Assembly: GCA_039030395.1 (NCBI GenBank)
Contig: JBCCEF010000021.1
Span: forward strand, 23,776 to 87,775
From: Acidobacteriota bacterium
Lineage (GTDB): Bacteria; Acidobacteriota; Thermoanaerobaculia; Multivoradales; JBCCEF01
Length of the DNA stretch: 64,000 nt
Direction: 5' to 3'
This document shows, piece after piece, positions 21,118-40,656 of this stretch; the stretch's first letter is position 1; each line of letters opens with the position of its first letter. The translations under genes and the position numbers were made by a program. Below the pieces are notes generated by a model. It did no database searches, was not told where the DNA came from, and saw nothing but the letters and a program-made list of their open reading frames with translations.

Positions 21118-21996
21118 TCAGCTCCCGGTGTCGGGAAAGGTGCGCCCGAGAAACGAGCCGAGCACTTCGTTGAACTGTTTCGGTTGCTCGTTCATCGAGA
21201 AGTGAGACGCCTTGTCGATCACGTTGAGCTGCGAGGCCTTGGGGAGGCTGCTCTGGATCTGCTGCATTGCCGACAGCTTGATGACCACATCCTCGTTGCC
21301 CCAGATGTTGAGGAACGGGCCTTTGAGGCGCTGTAGCAAGGCGGTCAGGTCGGGGCGGAACGTCCACGCGGCAAGACCGTTGACGAGTCCGACCAGCGAA
21401 TTGCTGAGCCACTGCTTCTCCCAGGCGGCGATCACCTCGGGATGGGCCTCGATGAAGTCTTCGCTCCAGAAGGAGTGCTTCATGATCGGCAGGGCCAGGC
21501 GCAGGATGAGTTGATCGAACCTGCTGCCGCGGGCAGACGACTCGCCACCTTGCTCGAGCTTGTCGAGTTCTTTCTCCAGCAATCCTCCCACCAAATGCTC
21601 CAACACTCCGCCGGAGGACAGTTCGGTATCGACCTGGACGACTCCGGCGACCTGGTCGCGATGGGCGACCGCGTGCTGAAGGACGATCGCTCCGCCCTCG
21701 GAGTGACCGCACAGGATCGGCTGCTCGAGTCCCAGCTTCTGCAGCAGCACATCCAAGTCGTTGGCAAGATCCAGCATGTGATACTCCGGCGTCGCGCCTT
21801 CGGTCTTGCCCATACCGCGCCAGTCGTAGGCCAGGGTCTGGAAAGAGCCCGCAAAGCGCTCGACTTGCGCTCGCCAGTAGGTGAGATCCATGCTCCAGCC
21901 GTGAACGAAAACGAGCGGTCGGCCATTCGCCGGCCCGAGCTGATACCAGGTCTGGTTGCCATTGACATCAATGAAACCTTCTTCGAATTCAGTCAT
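21118..21996 (-). CDS. Alpha/beta hydrolase 1 (biosynthetic operon)
   Basis: 292 residues; ATG 21996 is preferred over the upstream ATG 22008 because a GGAGG site lies six bases before it. Classic alpha/beta hydrolase: oxyanion/strand motif 'LVFVHGWSMDL', nucleophile elbow 'GHSEGG' (catalytic Ser ~106), acid in 'WGNEDVV' and His in 'KASHFSM'. It is the last gene of the leftward operon, 31 bases after hydrolase 2, with which it shares the 'WSMDLTYWRAQ'/'AYDWRGMG' framework, so the two are paralogues. Because the PKS-NRPS lacks a terminal thioesterase domain, this protein is a candidate for releasing or editing the enzyme-bound product. Substrate unknown. Confidence 0.82.
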   Translation of the reverse strand: MTEFEEGFIDVNGNQTWYQLGPANGRPLVFVHGWSMDLTYWRAQVERFAGSFQTLAYDWRGMGKTEGATPEYHMLDLANDLDVLLQKLGLEQPILCGHSEGGAIVLQHAVAHRDQVAGVVQVDTELSSGGVLEHLVGGLLEKELDKLEQGGESSARGSRFDQLILRLALPIMKHSFWSEDFIEAHPEVIAAWEKQWLSNSLVGLVNGLAAWTFRPDLTALLQRLKGPFLNIWGNEDVVIKLSAMQQIQSSLPKASQLNVIDKASHFSMNEQPKQFNEVLGSFLGRTFPDTGS

Positions 21997-22027
21997 GTTT
22001 TCCTCCATTGGGAACGGTGCGGGGCGG

Positions 22028-23269
22028 CTACCAACCCCACATGTCGAGACACGCCCGCTCGACGTCCCGACACGCCCGCCTCGACTTGGTCAGGAACGTC
22101 CGGCAGGCGCGGTGGTAGTTGCGACGACAGTTGAGGAGCGCGCCATCGACGTCGTTGACGGCCGACTTCGCCTGGAGATATAGGTAGCGCTCCATCGCTT
22201 TGGCGACCGCATGAGCGATCCGGCGGGATGCGACGACCTGGCGCCGGTGACAGCGCTGCACGGTCCGGGCACCCCGCGAATAGCGTTTCTTGTACCTCCG
22301 GCGGGACGGTTCGGGAGTCACCATCGTGTTGAGGAACACCCGCAGCCGCTGGTTGAACTCTGCCGGCTGTTCGATCATCGAGTTGTGGCCGGCACCGCGA
22401 AGTGGATAGATCGGTGGACGACTGCCCAGGCGCTCTTGCAGCTCGATCATCTCCTCTTTCGAGATGGGCTTGTCCTTCGTCCCCCAGTAAAGGAGAGCGG
22501 GATCGTGAAACTGGCGCAGCAGCCGGTTGGCTTCTCGTCGCCGGAAGATCCAGGCCAAGATCCCTTCGAATAGCCCGAACAGGTCGTTGGCGAGCCACTG
22601 CTCCCGCCAGCGTTCATACGCCGGTGGCTTGGCGGTGCGGAACTTCTTGGACCAGAACATCTTGCTGATGATCGGGAGCATTTCTTCGAGAAGCCAGCGC
22701 TGCTCTTGGTCGAGAGCCCGCTCCTCGGAGGTGAGCGTTCGCCGCGCCGCCATCGTCTTGTTCAGGGTTTGCCCCGGTCGCGGCGCCGCGTGCAGGAAGG
22801 CTGCCCTAGCCCGCCGCGCCGGCTCTGCCTCGCGGGCATGATGGCGGACTCGGCGCCGCTGCCCGTAGGCGGAGCCGAGGAAGTCTTCGAGGCTTTTCTG
22901 CAGCGCCGTGTCGACCAAGACGATCCGGGAGACCTCGTTCCGGTGATAGAGCGCGTGTCGCAGCACGATGGCGCCGCCCTGGGAATGGCCGCACAGCACC
23001 GGCTTTCGGATCTCAAGCTGGTGGAGCAGGGCACGCAGATCGTGGGCCAGGTCCGAGAGATCGAATGGCCTGGGAGACACCGGGGTCTGGCCCATGCCCC
23101 GCCAATCGTAGGCCAGGACGGTGTGGCCGGCGCTCCGGAAATGGTCGATTTGGGCGCGCCACGACTCCAGGTCTAGGCTCCAGCCGTGGACGAAAACGAT
23201 CGGCTGCTCTCTTCCTCGATGTAGCTCGTAGTATGTGCTGATGCCGTTGGCGCTGATGAACTCACCCAT
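22028..23269 (-). CDS. Alpha/beta hydrolase 2 with basic, Cys-containing C-terminal extension
   Basis: 413 residues from ATG 23269 behind CAGGAG. The catalytic core (residues ~1-320) has 'IVFVHGWSLDL', nucleophile 'GHSQGG', acid 'WGTKDKP' and His in 'GAGHNSM'. Unlike its paralogue downstream it carries ~90 extra residues rich in Arg, Lys and Cys ('RRRYKKRYSRGARTVQRC', 'ACRTFLTKSRRACRDVERAC'), without a recognisable fold; the extension could bind nucleic acid, membrane or a carrier protein, or simply reflect a moved stop codon. Position in the PKS-NRPS operon suggests a role in release or editing of acyl intermediates. It starts 48 bases after hydrolase 3. Confidence 0.8.
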   Translation of the reverse strand: MGEFISANGISTYYELHRGREQPIVFVHGWSLDLESWRAQIDHFRSAGHTVLAYDWRGMGQTPVSPRPFDLSDLAHDLRALLHQLEIRKPVLCGHSQGGAIVLRHALYHRNEVSRIVLVDTALQKSLEDFLGSAYGQRRRVRHHAREAEPARRARAAFLHAAPRPGQTLNKTMAARRTLTSEERALDQEQRWLLEEMLPIISKMFWSKKFRTAKPPAYERWREQWLANDLFGLFEGILAWIFRRREANRLLRQFHDPALLYWGTKDKPISKEEMIELQERLGSRPPIYPLRGAGHNSMIEQPAEFNQRLRVFLNTMVTPEPSRRRYKKRYSRGARTVQRCHRRQVVASRRIAHAVAKAMERYLYLQAKSAVNDVDGALLNCRRNYHRACRTFLTKSRRACRDVERACLDMWGW

Positions 23270-23317
23270 GCCGGTCTCCTGGCTCGTCAGGTTGCTGTTG
23301 GCGTTGAACGTCGTCGG

Positions 23318-24157
23318 TCAGCGGATTCCCGAGGCGGCCAACCACTCGTCGATGTAGTCGACGATCTCCTCCCACTGCGGCGTCAGCATGAGCGCGTGGG
23401 GCCGTCCCGGCCACACCCGAAATTCGCTGTCCATGCGGTGCGCCAGGCGGCGCTGCTCGGCGACCGTGAACAGACGATCCCGGTCGCCCGCCATGTTGAG
23501 GGTCGGTAGGTTCAATGCGGCCCACCGGACCGACCGCGCGAACCACAGCTCGCGGGCGACACGAGAAGACTCCGGACCGAGCCGCTGGTGGTAGGCCGCC
23601 GGGTGAATCGACCGCTCGCCGGACAACAGCCGGCGGGCGACCAGACGCGGCGACCCGATCAGGTGCCGGGGATCGTCGGTGACCAGTCGCCGGAGCGCTG
23701 CCAGCGGATGCCGGAGCGCGCCGCGCAGGCCCGAGCGCCAGGTGCCACCGGCCGGTACCGGCGACAGGAAGACCGCCGCCGGCGCACCCTGCGGCGCCCC
23801 GGCCAGATAGCGCGCCACGATCGCCCCGCCCATGCCGTGGGATACCAGCACCGGCGCCGGCGTGATCGGTCCCACCTCGCGCGCCAGGCAGTCGACATAG
23901 TTCCGCAGGCGGTAGCGGTTGAGGCGTTTGCCCTCGAGTGAGCTCTTCAGGTGGCCGGGAAGGCTGATGACGTGACATTCGTATCCTCTGGTGACGAACC
24001 GGCGCAGAAACCACTCCCAGCACCACGCGCCATGATGCGCGCCGTGCAGGAAAAAGAGCGGCACGCGGCGGCGACGCTGGTTCGGTTCGGCCACGAAGTG
24101 CTCGATGTATCCCGGGTCATACAGGCTCCTGACGTTGTAGAACGCGACCTCGCTCAT
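23318..24157 (-). CDS. Alpha/beta hydrolase 3 (biosynthetic operon)
   Basis: 279 residues. ATG 24157 overlaps the stop of the upstream methyltransferase gene as ATGA; a longer frame to 24457 lies inside that gene and is rejected. The fold is seen from 'RVPLFFLHGAHHGAWCWEW', nucleophile 'SHGMGG' (Ser in the elbow, Gly replaced by Ser before the His), acid 'AGDRDRLF' and His in 'GRPHALML'. It is more divergent from hydrolases 1 and 2 than they are from each other. With no thioesterase domain in the megasynthase, one of these three enzymes probably off-loads the product by hydrolysis; which one is not decidable here. Confidence 0.8.
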   Translation of the reverse strand: MSEVAFYNVRSLYDPGYIEHFVAEPNQRRRRVPLFFLHGAHHGAWCWEWFLRRFVTRGYECHVISLPGHLKSSLEGKRLNRYRLRNYVDCLAREVGPITPAPVLVSHGMGGAIVARYLAGAPQGAPAAVFLSPVPAGGTWRSGLRGALRHPLAALRRLVTDDPRHLIGSPRLVARRLLSGERSIHPAAYHQRLGPESSRVARELWFARSVRWAALNLPTLNMAGDRDRLFTVAEQRRLAHRMDSEFRVWPGRPHALMLTPQWEEIVDYIDEWLAASGIR

Positions 24158-24966
24158 GGGCTCTCCGGCGGAACGAACCGAAGTCGGGCGATTCGGATCA
24201 TCCGCCGCATGCCGGGTAGGTGCTTCAGCGTCCGGACTTTCCAGCTCCAGCGTCGCGCGTAGCGATCGACGTAGCACCACTCCTCGACGAAGCGCAGGCG
24301 TTCGCTCCAGGTCTCGATGACGCCGGTGTTCTGGATTCCCCACTGAAACGTCGCGCTCGTCTTCGAGATCGGATGGCGCTGAGAATTGCGCGCCATCAAT
24401 GGGCTGATCAGCTCGGCCAGCAGGGTGGCGCCGGGGAAAACTTCGGCCATCGCACACAGCAGCGCGCGAACTTCTGCTTCGCTGAAATACATCAATACCC
24501 CCTCAGCCACGAACAACAGCGGCCGGGAGCCTGGGTGCTCGACGGCGAATCGCGCCATCCATTCGTGGTCGAGGAGCGAGTGGACGACGAAGCGATGGCG
24601 TTCGGTTTCGCGGTAGAACCGCTTCCAGTGCTGGTAAACCTCCTCCAGGTCGAGCTCGAACCAGCTCACGCGGCCGTTGTCGACTCGCGACAGGCGAGTA
24701 CAAAGACCGGCCCCCAGATTGACGACCGTGGCGTCAGGGTGCGCGTCCAGGAACCGGTTCACCTGCTCGTCCAGGATCTCCGTGCGGATGGCGGTGCCGA
24801 TCTGGACTTGATCGATGTCTCCGAATCGAGAGAAGTCGTAGTCGAGCCGGTCGAGAATCTCGATCGCCTTCGGATCGCAAATGACACCGTCCTGCCGGCG
24901 CGTCTCGAGGCCCTTGGCGTGAAGCGGCAAGAGCAGCGTCTCGGATACACCCGTCAAGCGAGTCAT
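24154..24966 (-). CDS. SAM-dependent methyltransferase, LCMT/PpmM type
   Basis: 270 residues from ATG 24966, overlapping the preceding methyltransferase stop as ATGA. The leucine-carboxyl/polyketide O-methyltransferase family is recognised from 'GVSETLLLPLHAKGLETR', 'AIRTEILDEQVNRFL', SAM motif I 'VVNLGAGLCTRL' (81-92), 'WFELDLEEV' and 'LFVAEGVLMYFSE'. Members methylate hydroxyl or carboxyl oxygens, often on polyketides. In this operon it probably tailors the acyl-thiazoline product or an intermediate; the site is not predictable. It lies between another methyltransferase and an alpha/beta hydrolase with overlaps on both sides. Confidence 0.85.
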   Translation of the reverse strand: MTRLTGVSETLLLPLHAKGLETRRQDGVICDPKAIEILDRLDYDFSRFGDIDQVQIGTAIRTEILDEQVNRFLDAHPDATVVNLGAGLCTRLSRVDNGRVSWFELDLEEVYQHWKRFYRETERHRFVVHSLLDHEWMARFAVEHPGSRPLLFVAEGVLMYFSEAEVRALLCAMAEVFPGATLLAELISPLMARNSQRHPISKTSATFQWGIQNTGVIETWSERLRFVEEWCYVDRYARRWSWKVRTLKHLPGMRRMIRIARLRFVPPESP

Positions 24967-25844
24967 GCGGGTCCTTTCGTCCGTTGAAGAGGTTTGTGGG
25001 CAACGCTCAAGGCCGGCACCAGCCAGCCGGCCTCGAAGGCCGCGACCTGGGCGCGCAGGCCGCGGACCATCGCAAGCTGGGTTCTCGACTTGAGACGCAG
25101 CAGGTGTGCCCCGGCGACCAGGGGATGGTTGATGCGCATGAGCCGGCCGAGGCGGCGATAGGACGGCGCCGTGTGGGCCGAGATGTCGAGCCAGCGGGTC
25201 GCTTCGAAGTCGGCCGCCGCCATCCAATCGTGCCACTCGCTGCGGCTGGGCAACGGCGGCGGAATAGCACAGTCTTCGAGCCCGGCGGTAAAGCGTTCGG
25301 CCGCCGCGCGGCCGAGGGCGGCTTCGGTGGCGAAGATGTCCTCGACCACGAGGCGGCCGCCGGGCGCGAGCAGCCGGTAGGCCTCGGCGAGGAAGGCGGG
25401 CCGGTCGGTAAGGTGGCAGAGACTCTCCTGCGCCCAAACGATGTCGAACGACCCTGGCGGGGCACCGGTATCGCTCAGGTCACGGACTTCGAACCGAACC
25501 CTGGCCGCCGCCGGCCGTCGCGCCGCGAAGGTCCGGGCTTGGTCGATCTGGCCAGGTGCGAAGTCGTACCCGGTCACTTCCACGCCGAACTCCTCGGCCA
25601 GCCACAGGGCGGTGCCGCCGGCCCCGCAACCGGCGTCGAGGACTCGCTCTCCGGGCCGCACCTCGGCCGCCTCCGCCATGCGCCGATTCATGTTCGTCAG
25701 CGAGTCGGCGTGGTCTTTGGTGTGCTCGTCCCAGTAGCCCAGGTGCATCGCGAGATTGTCTCGGTTCGACCACATCCGCAGGTAGTCGCCGAGGGCGCGG
25801 TCGTAGTAGCGCTGCAACTCGCCGGTGCGGTCGGCGGCGGTCAT
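24963..25844 (-). CDS. SAM-dependent methyltransferase (class I, UbiE/SmtA-like)
   Basis: 293 residues from ATG 25844, overlapping the upstream reductase stop as ATGA. The N-terminal helix 'YYDRALGDYLRMWSN' and 'MHLGYWDE' resemble small-molecule methyltransferases of the gamma-tocopherol/sterol type. SAM motif I is 'VLDAGCGAGG' (68-77), followed by 'VTGYDFAPGQI' and 'FDIVWAQESLCHL'. It should methylate O, N or C of a small hydrophobic substrate. Together with the next gene it offers two methylations in the PKS-NRPS pathway. The megasynthase itself has no integrated methyltransferase domain, so any methyl groups must come from these two enzymes. Confidence 0.86.
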   Translation of the reverse strand: MTAADRTGELQRYYDRALGDYLRMWSNRDNLAMHLGYWDEHTKDHADSLTNMNRRMAEAAEVRPGERVLDAGCGAGGTALWLAEEFGVEVTGYDFAPGQIDQARTFAARRPAAARVRFEVRDLSDTGAPPGSFDIVWAQESLCHLTDRPAFLAEAYRLLAPGGRLVVEDIFATEAALGRAAAERFTAGLEDCAIPPPLPSRSEWHDWMAAADFEATRWLDISAHTAPSYRRLGRLMRINHPLVAGAHLLRLKSRTQLAMVRGLRAQVAAFEAGWLVPALSVAHKPLQRTKGPA

Positions 25845-26973
25845 GCGGCCCTCGCCGCGGCCCCGTTCGGGCCGGGGTCGAATTCGGTGTCGAACTGCAG
25901 TCCGGCGCGCTCGAGCTGCGCGAGGAACCGATTTGGCTCGACCGCGTCACCCAGGTAACGCACGCCTTGGGCTCGGATCGTCCCGTCGAGGAGCTGAGCT
26001 GTCGCGACCGCCGGCACCACCCCGGTCAGCCAGTAGTGGCGGCTGTCGTGCAGCAGGCCGCGGCAGCCAGCCGGGGCTCCGGATCGGTCTCGACCGGCGA
26101 TCGTCACCGTCAGCAGACCGCCGTTGCCATAGCGCTCGGCTTCGCGCCGGAAAGCCGTCTGAAGCCACCGCACCGCTCGCCTTCGCCTACGGTCGCCGAC
26201 CAGAGCGACGGCGGTCATCGTCAGCAGGGTGCGGACCCCGAGGAGCGTCGCCCGGCTGCGCAGCCGGCGATACTGCGGGTGGCTCTCGGCGAAGCCGCGC
26301 AGCTCCGGAAACAGATGTAGCACCGCAAGCTGGCGTCCCCACGGCGCCGGCAGCCGGGCGATCGATGCCGCCCCGAGCCCACCGCGTCGCCAACGCCCAC
26401 CGCGGTACAGGCCGCTGGCGCGGAACAGGTTGCGCCGGATGTGCTCAACCTGGTCGAGGGTGCCGGTGGTGGACCAGGCACTGGCATCGCCGTAGATCAG
26501 CTCGAGGGAGTCGAAGGTGACCAGGCGCTGGCTCGCCAGAGTGTGCATGTAGCGTGGAAAGACCTCCGACAAGCCCGGGATCCAGCCGGCCGAGATCAAC
26601 CCGGTCAGGCCGCGCCGGACCAGCTCGTCGCGGCGCCCGGCGAAGGCGTCGTGGACGCTCTCATAGCCCCCGGGATCGACCATGTGCGCACCCTGATCGA
26701 ACGCCGCTTCGGCGACCCGGGGGCCGATCCGGGCGGTCGGTCCGGCGCAGTTGACGACCACGCTGGCGCCGGCGCAGAAAGCGGCGAGGGACGGCTCGAA
26801 GACATCCATGCGGTGACCCGAGACGCGCGGTCCGAGGCGCGCGCTCAGCCCCTCCGCCCGACCGCGATCGCGGCCGCCGATGCGGATCGCGCAGTCGGTC
26901 AGGCGCAGCAGCTCGGTGGCCACCACCTCGCCGGTCGCACCGTAACCGCCGACGATGCTGACCACCGGTCGGG

Positions 26974-26977
<4 letters not shown>
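25841..26977 (-). CDS. Saccharopine-dehydrogenase-like NAD(P) oxidoreductase
   Basis: 378 residues. GTG 26977 overlaps the megasynthase stop as GTGA; the longer frame to 27520 runs antisense-free but inside the megasynthase gene and is rejected. The Rossmann motif is 'VSIVGGYGATGEVVATELL' at the N-terminus, followed by 'VVVNCAGP' and 'GAHMVDPGGY', the pattern of the saccharopine dehydrogenase family. In polyketide loci this family includes a trans-acting enoyl reductase (mycobacterial Rv2953); in pyochelin and yersiniabactin loci a different NADPH enzyme (PchG/Irp3) reduces a thiazoline. Either enoyl reduction of the PKS intermediate or thiazoline-to-thiazolidine reduction would fit here. Family call firm, reaction inferred. 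Confidence 0.8.
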
Positions 26978-38591
<11,614 letters not shown>

Positions 38592-38595
<4 letters not shown>

Positions 38596-38858
38596 CGGGC
38601 CAGGGTCGCGAGGTGGGCCGACAACTGGCTGATGGTCGAGAAGTCGTAAAGCAGCGTCGGCGGCAGCCGCTGGTGCAGCCGGTCTTCCATATCCCCGGAG
38701 ATCCCGACCGCTTCGAGGGAAGTCAGGCCCAGGTCGGTGAACGGGGTGTTGGGGTCGACGTCGCCGCTCGCGACTCCAGTCGCCTCCGCGATGTGCTCCT
38801 TCAGCCAGGCGCCGATGGTGTTGACATCGGCCTTGCGATCACTACGTTCTCTGCCCAT
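38592..38858 (-). CDS. Stand-alone acyl carrier protein
   Basis: 88 residues from ATG 38858 behind AAGGAG, overlapping the end of the ligase gene by 17 bases and the start of the megasynthase gene as GTGA. The 4'-phosphopantetheine site is the Ser in 'DLGLTSLEAVGI'. The rest fits a four-helix ACP ('GAWLKEHIAEATGV', 'ISQLSAHLATLA'). Located between a fatty-acyl-AMP ligase and a KS-first megasynthase, it most likely receives the activated acyl chain and presents it to the ketosynthase, a FAAL-ACP-KS loading route known from lipopeptides and mycobacterial lipids. Confidence 0.9.
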
Positions 38859-40656
38859 CCCTACTCCTTGTGAAGGCTATACAGTTCTGCATTGAAGTCT
38901 GGCCGTCCGGCCGGATTTGTTCATCGGCGAGGACCCCCTCGAGGCGGCCGCCGAGGTAGAGGTCGCGGCATCGGCGATGCTGCACCTTGCCGCTGGTCGT
39001 CTTGGGCACTCGACCCGGCTTGAGCAGGACCACGTCGGCCAGGCGGAGCTCGAACTCGCGCGAGATCAGCCGCCGAATCGCCGACCGCAGGGCGCCGAGA
39101 TCGCCGTGCAGGTGACCTCGCGGCACCTCGTGGACCACCACCGGCGCTTCGCGTTCGCCCCGGTCCACCGCGAAGGCGGCACCCGAGACGGCGCGCAGTT
39201 CCGGCAGCGCTCGGCCGATGGCGAAGATCAGGTCGTTGGGGTAGAAGTTGGCGCCGTTGACGATGATGACGTCCTTGCAGCGGCCGACGATGAACAGCTC
39301 ACCGGCGACCAGGAACCCGAGGTCGCCGGTGCGCAGGAACGGTCCTCGACCATCGGCGGTCACGGCGCGGAATTGTTGCTCGTTGGTGGCTTGGTGGTTC
39401 AGGTAGCCGGCGGTCACGCTCGGGCCGCCGACCCAGATCTCGCCGACCCGCTGATCGGCGCAAGGGACGAGGGTGTCGGGGTCGACGATCAACAGCCGGC
39501 TGTGTTCGATGACAGTGCCGCAGCCCACCACGTCGCGGGCGTCGTCGGCGCTGAGCGGCGCTTCGACCCGGCGTGCGGCGAGCCCGCTCGACGACACCGT
39601 GCGGTAGATCGGCGCGGCGTGACGGTCACCGCCGGTGACCATCAGGGTGGACTCGGCCAATCCGTAGGCGGGGTAGGGCGTTCGGGACCCGAATCCGTAG
39701 GCTGCGAAGCGCTCGCTGAAGCGCTCCAGGGTGGACCGCCGGACCGGTTCCGAACCGTTGAAGGCGACCTGCCAGCAGCTCAGGTCGAGGCCTTCGCACT
39801 GGCCATCGTCGACTCGGTCGACGCAGGCTTCGTAGGCGAAGTTGGGAGCTCCCGAAATGGTCGCCCGGAATCGAGAAATGGCGCGCAGCCACCGGCCCGG
39901 GCGCTGCAGAAAGGCGACGGGCGGCATCAGCGCCGTAGGGAACCCGCTGAACACGCCCTGCAGGATCACGCCGATGAGACCCATGTCGTGGAAGTGCGGC
40001 AGCCAGTAGACCCCGCGGCTCGCCTCGTCGGTGCCCCAGCGCCGCTTCATCGCCGCCGAGTTGTGCACGAGATTGCCGTGGCTGACCATCACTCCGCGCG
40101 GTGCCGAGGTCGAGCCCGAGGTGTACTGCAGAAACGCCTGGTCGCTGGGCCGCGGGAGGATCGCCGGCGAGGTGTCGCCGGCGCTGGGATCGGGGCGATC
40201 GGTCGCCAGCCAACGGGCGGGCACCAGCTCGCGGACTTCCGCCCCTGGAGGCCGAAGATCGCCGTCCAGGCGATCGAGCAGGCTGCCTGTGGTGAGGACG
40301 AGTTCGGCCTGGGCGTCGCGCAGGATCGGGCGGATCCGGTCCAGCTTCTGCGCTCGAGTCGGCGGGTACACCGGGATCGCTACGATGCGGGCGTACAGGC
40401 AAGCGAAGAACGTCCAGATCAGCGGCAGGCCGGACGGGAACAGCAGCAGCGCCCGGGCTCCCGGCCGGGCGTGCTGGGCGAGCTGCGCGGCGACCGCCCG
40501 CGCCTGGCGGGCGAGGGCTTCGAAGCTGAGTTCACCGTCCGGTTCCTCGCCGTCGGGCAGGAACGTGAAGCTCAGCGCCTCGGCTTGGGTGCGGGCGCGA
40601 CGCTCCAGAATGTCCACCAGGGTGTCGCGACCATGGCTCACCGAAGACGACGTCAC
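38842..40656 (-). CDS. Fatty-acyl-AMP ligase (FAAL)
   Basis: 604 residues from GTG 40656 (GTGA overlap with the kinase gene). AMP-forming core motifs are 'QYTSGSTSAPRGVMVSHGNL', 'WLPHFHDMGLIG', 'NGSEPVRRSTL', 'YPAYGLAESTL', 'LRTGDLGFL' and a C-terminal 'VPKTTSGKVQHRR' lysine motif. The phrases 'YWLPHFHDMGLI' and 'FNGSEPV' are characteristic of FAALs, which make acyl-adenylates and pass them to ACPs rather than to CoA. The next genes encode a free ACP and a KS-AT module, so it should choose the starter acyl group of the pathway. Chain length is not readable from sequence. The longer frame to 40842 overlaps the kinase gene and is rejected. Confidence 0.92.
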   Translation of the reverse strand: MTSSSVSHGRDTLVDILERRARTQAEALSFTFLPDGEEPDGELSFEALARQARAVAAQLAQHARPGARALLLFPSGLPLIWTFFACLYARIVAIPVYPPTRAQKLDRIRPILRDAQAELVLTTGSLLDRLDGDLRPPGAEVRELVPARWLATDRPDPSAGDTSPAILPRPSDQAFLQYTSGSTSAPRGVMVSHGNLVHNSAAMKRRWGTDEASRGVYWLPHFHDMGLIGVILQGVFSGFPTALMPPVAFLQRPGRWLRAISRFRATISGAPNFAYEACVDRVDDGQCEGLDLSCWQVAFNGSEPVRRSTLERFSERFAAYGFGSRTPYPAYGLAESTLMVTGGDRHAAPIYRTVSSSGLAARRVEAPLSADDARDVVGCGTVIEHSRLLIVDPDTLVPCADQRVGEIWVGGPSVTAGYLNHQATNEQQFRAVTADGRGPFLRTGDLGFLVAGELFIVGRCKDVIIVNGANFYPNDLIFAIGRALPELRAVSGAAFAVDRGEREAPVVVHEVPRGHLHGDLGALRSAIRRLISREFELRLADVVLLKPGRVPKTTSGKVQHRRCRDLYLGGRLEGVLADEQIRPDGQTSMQNCIAFTRSRDGQRT

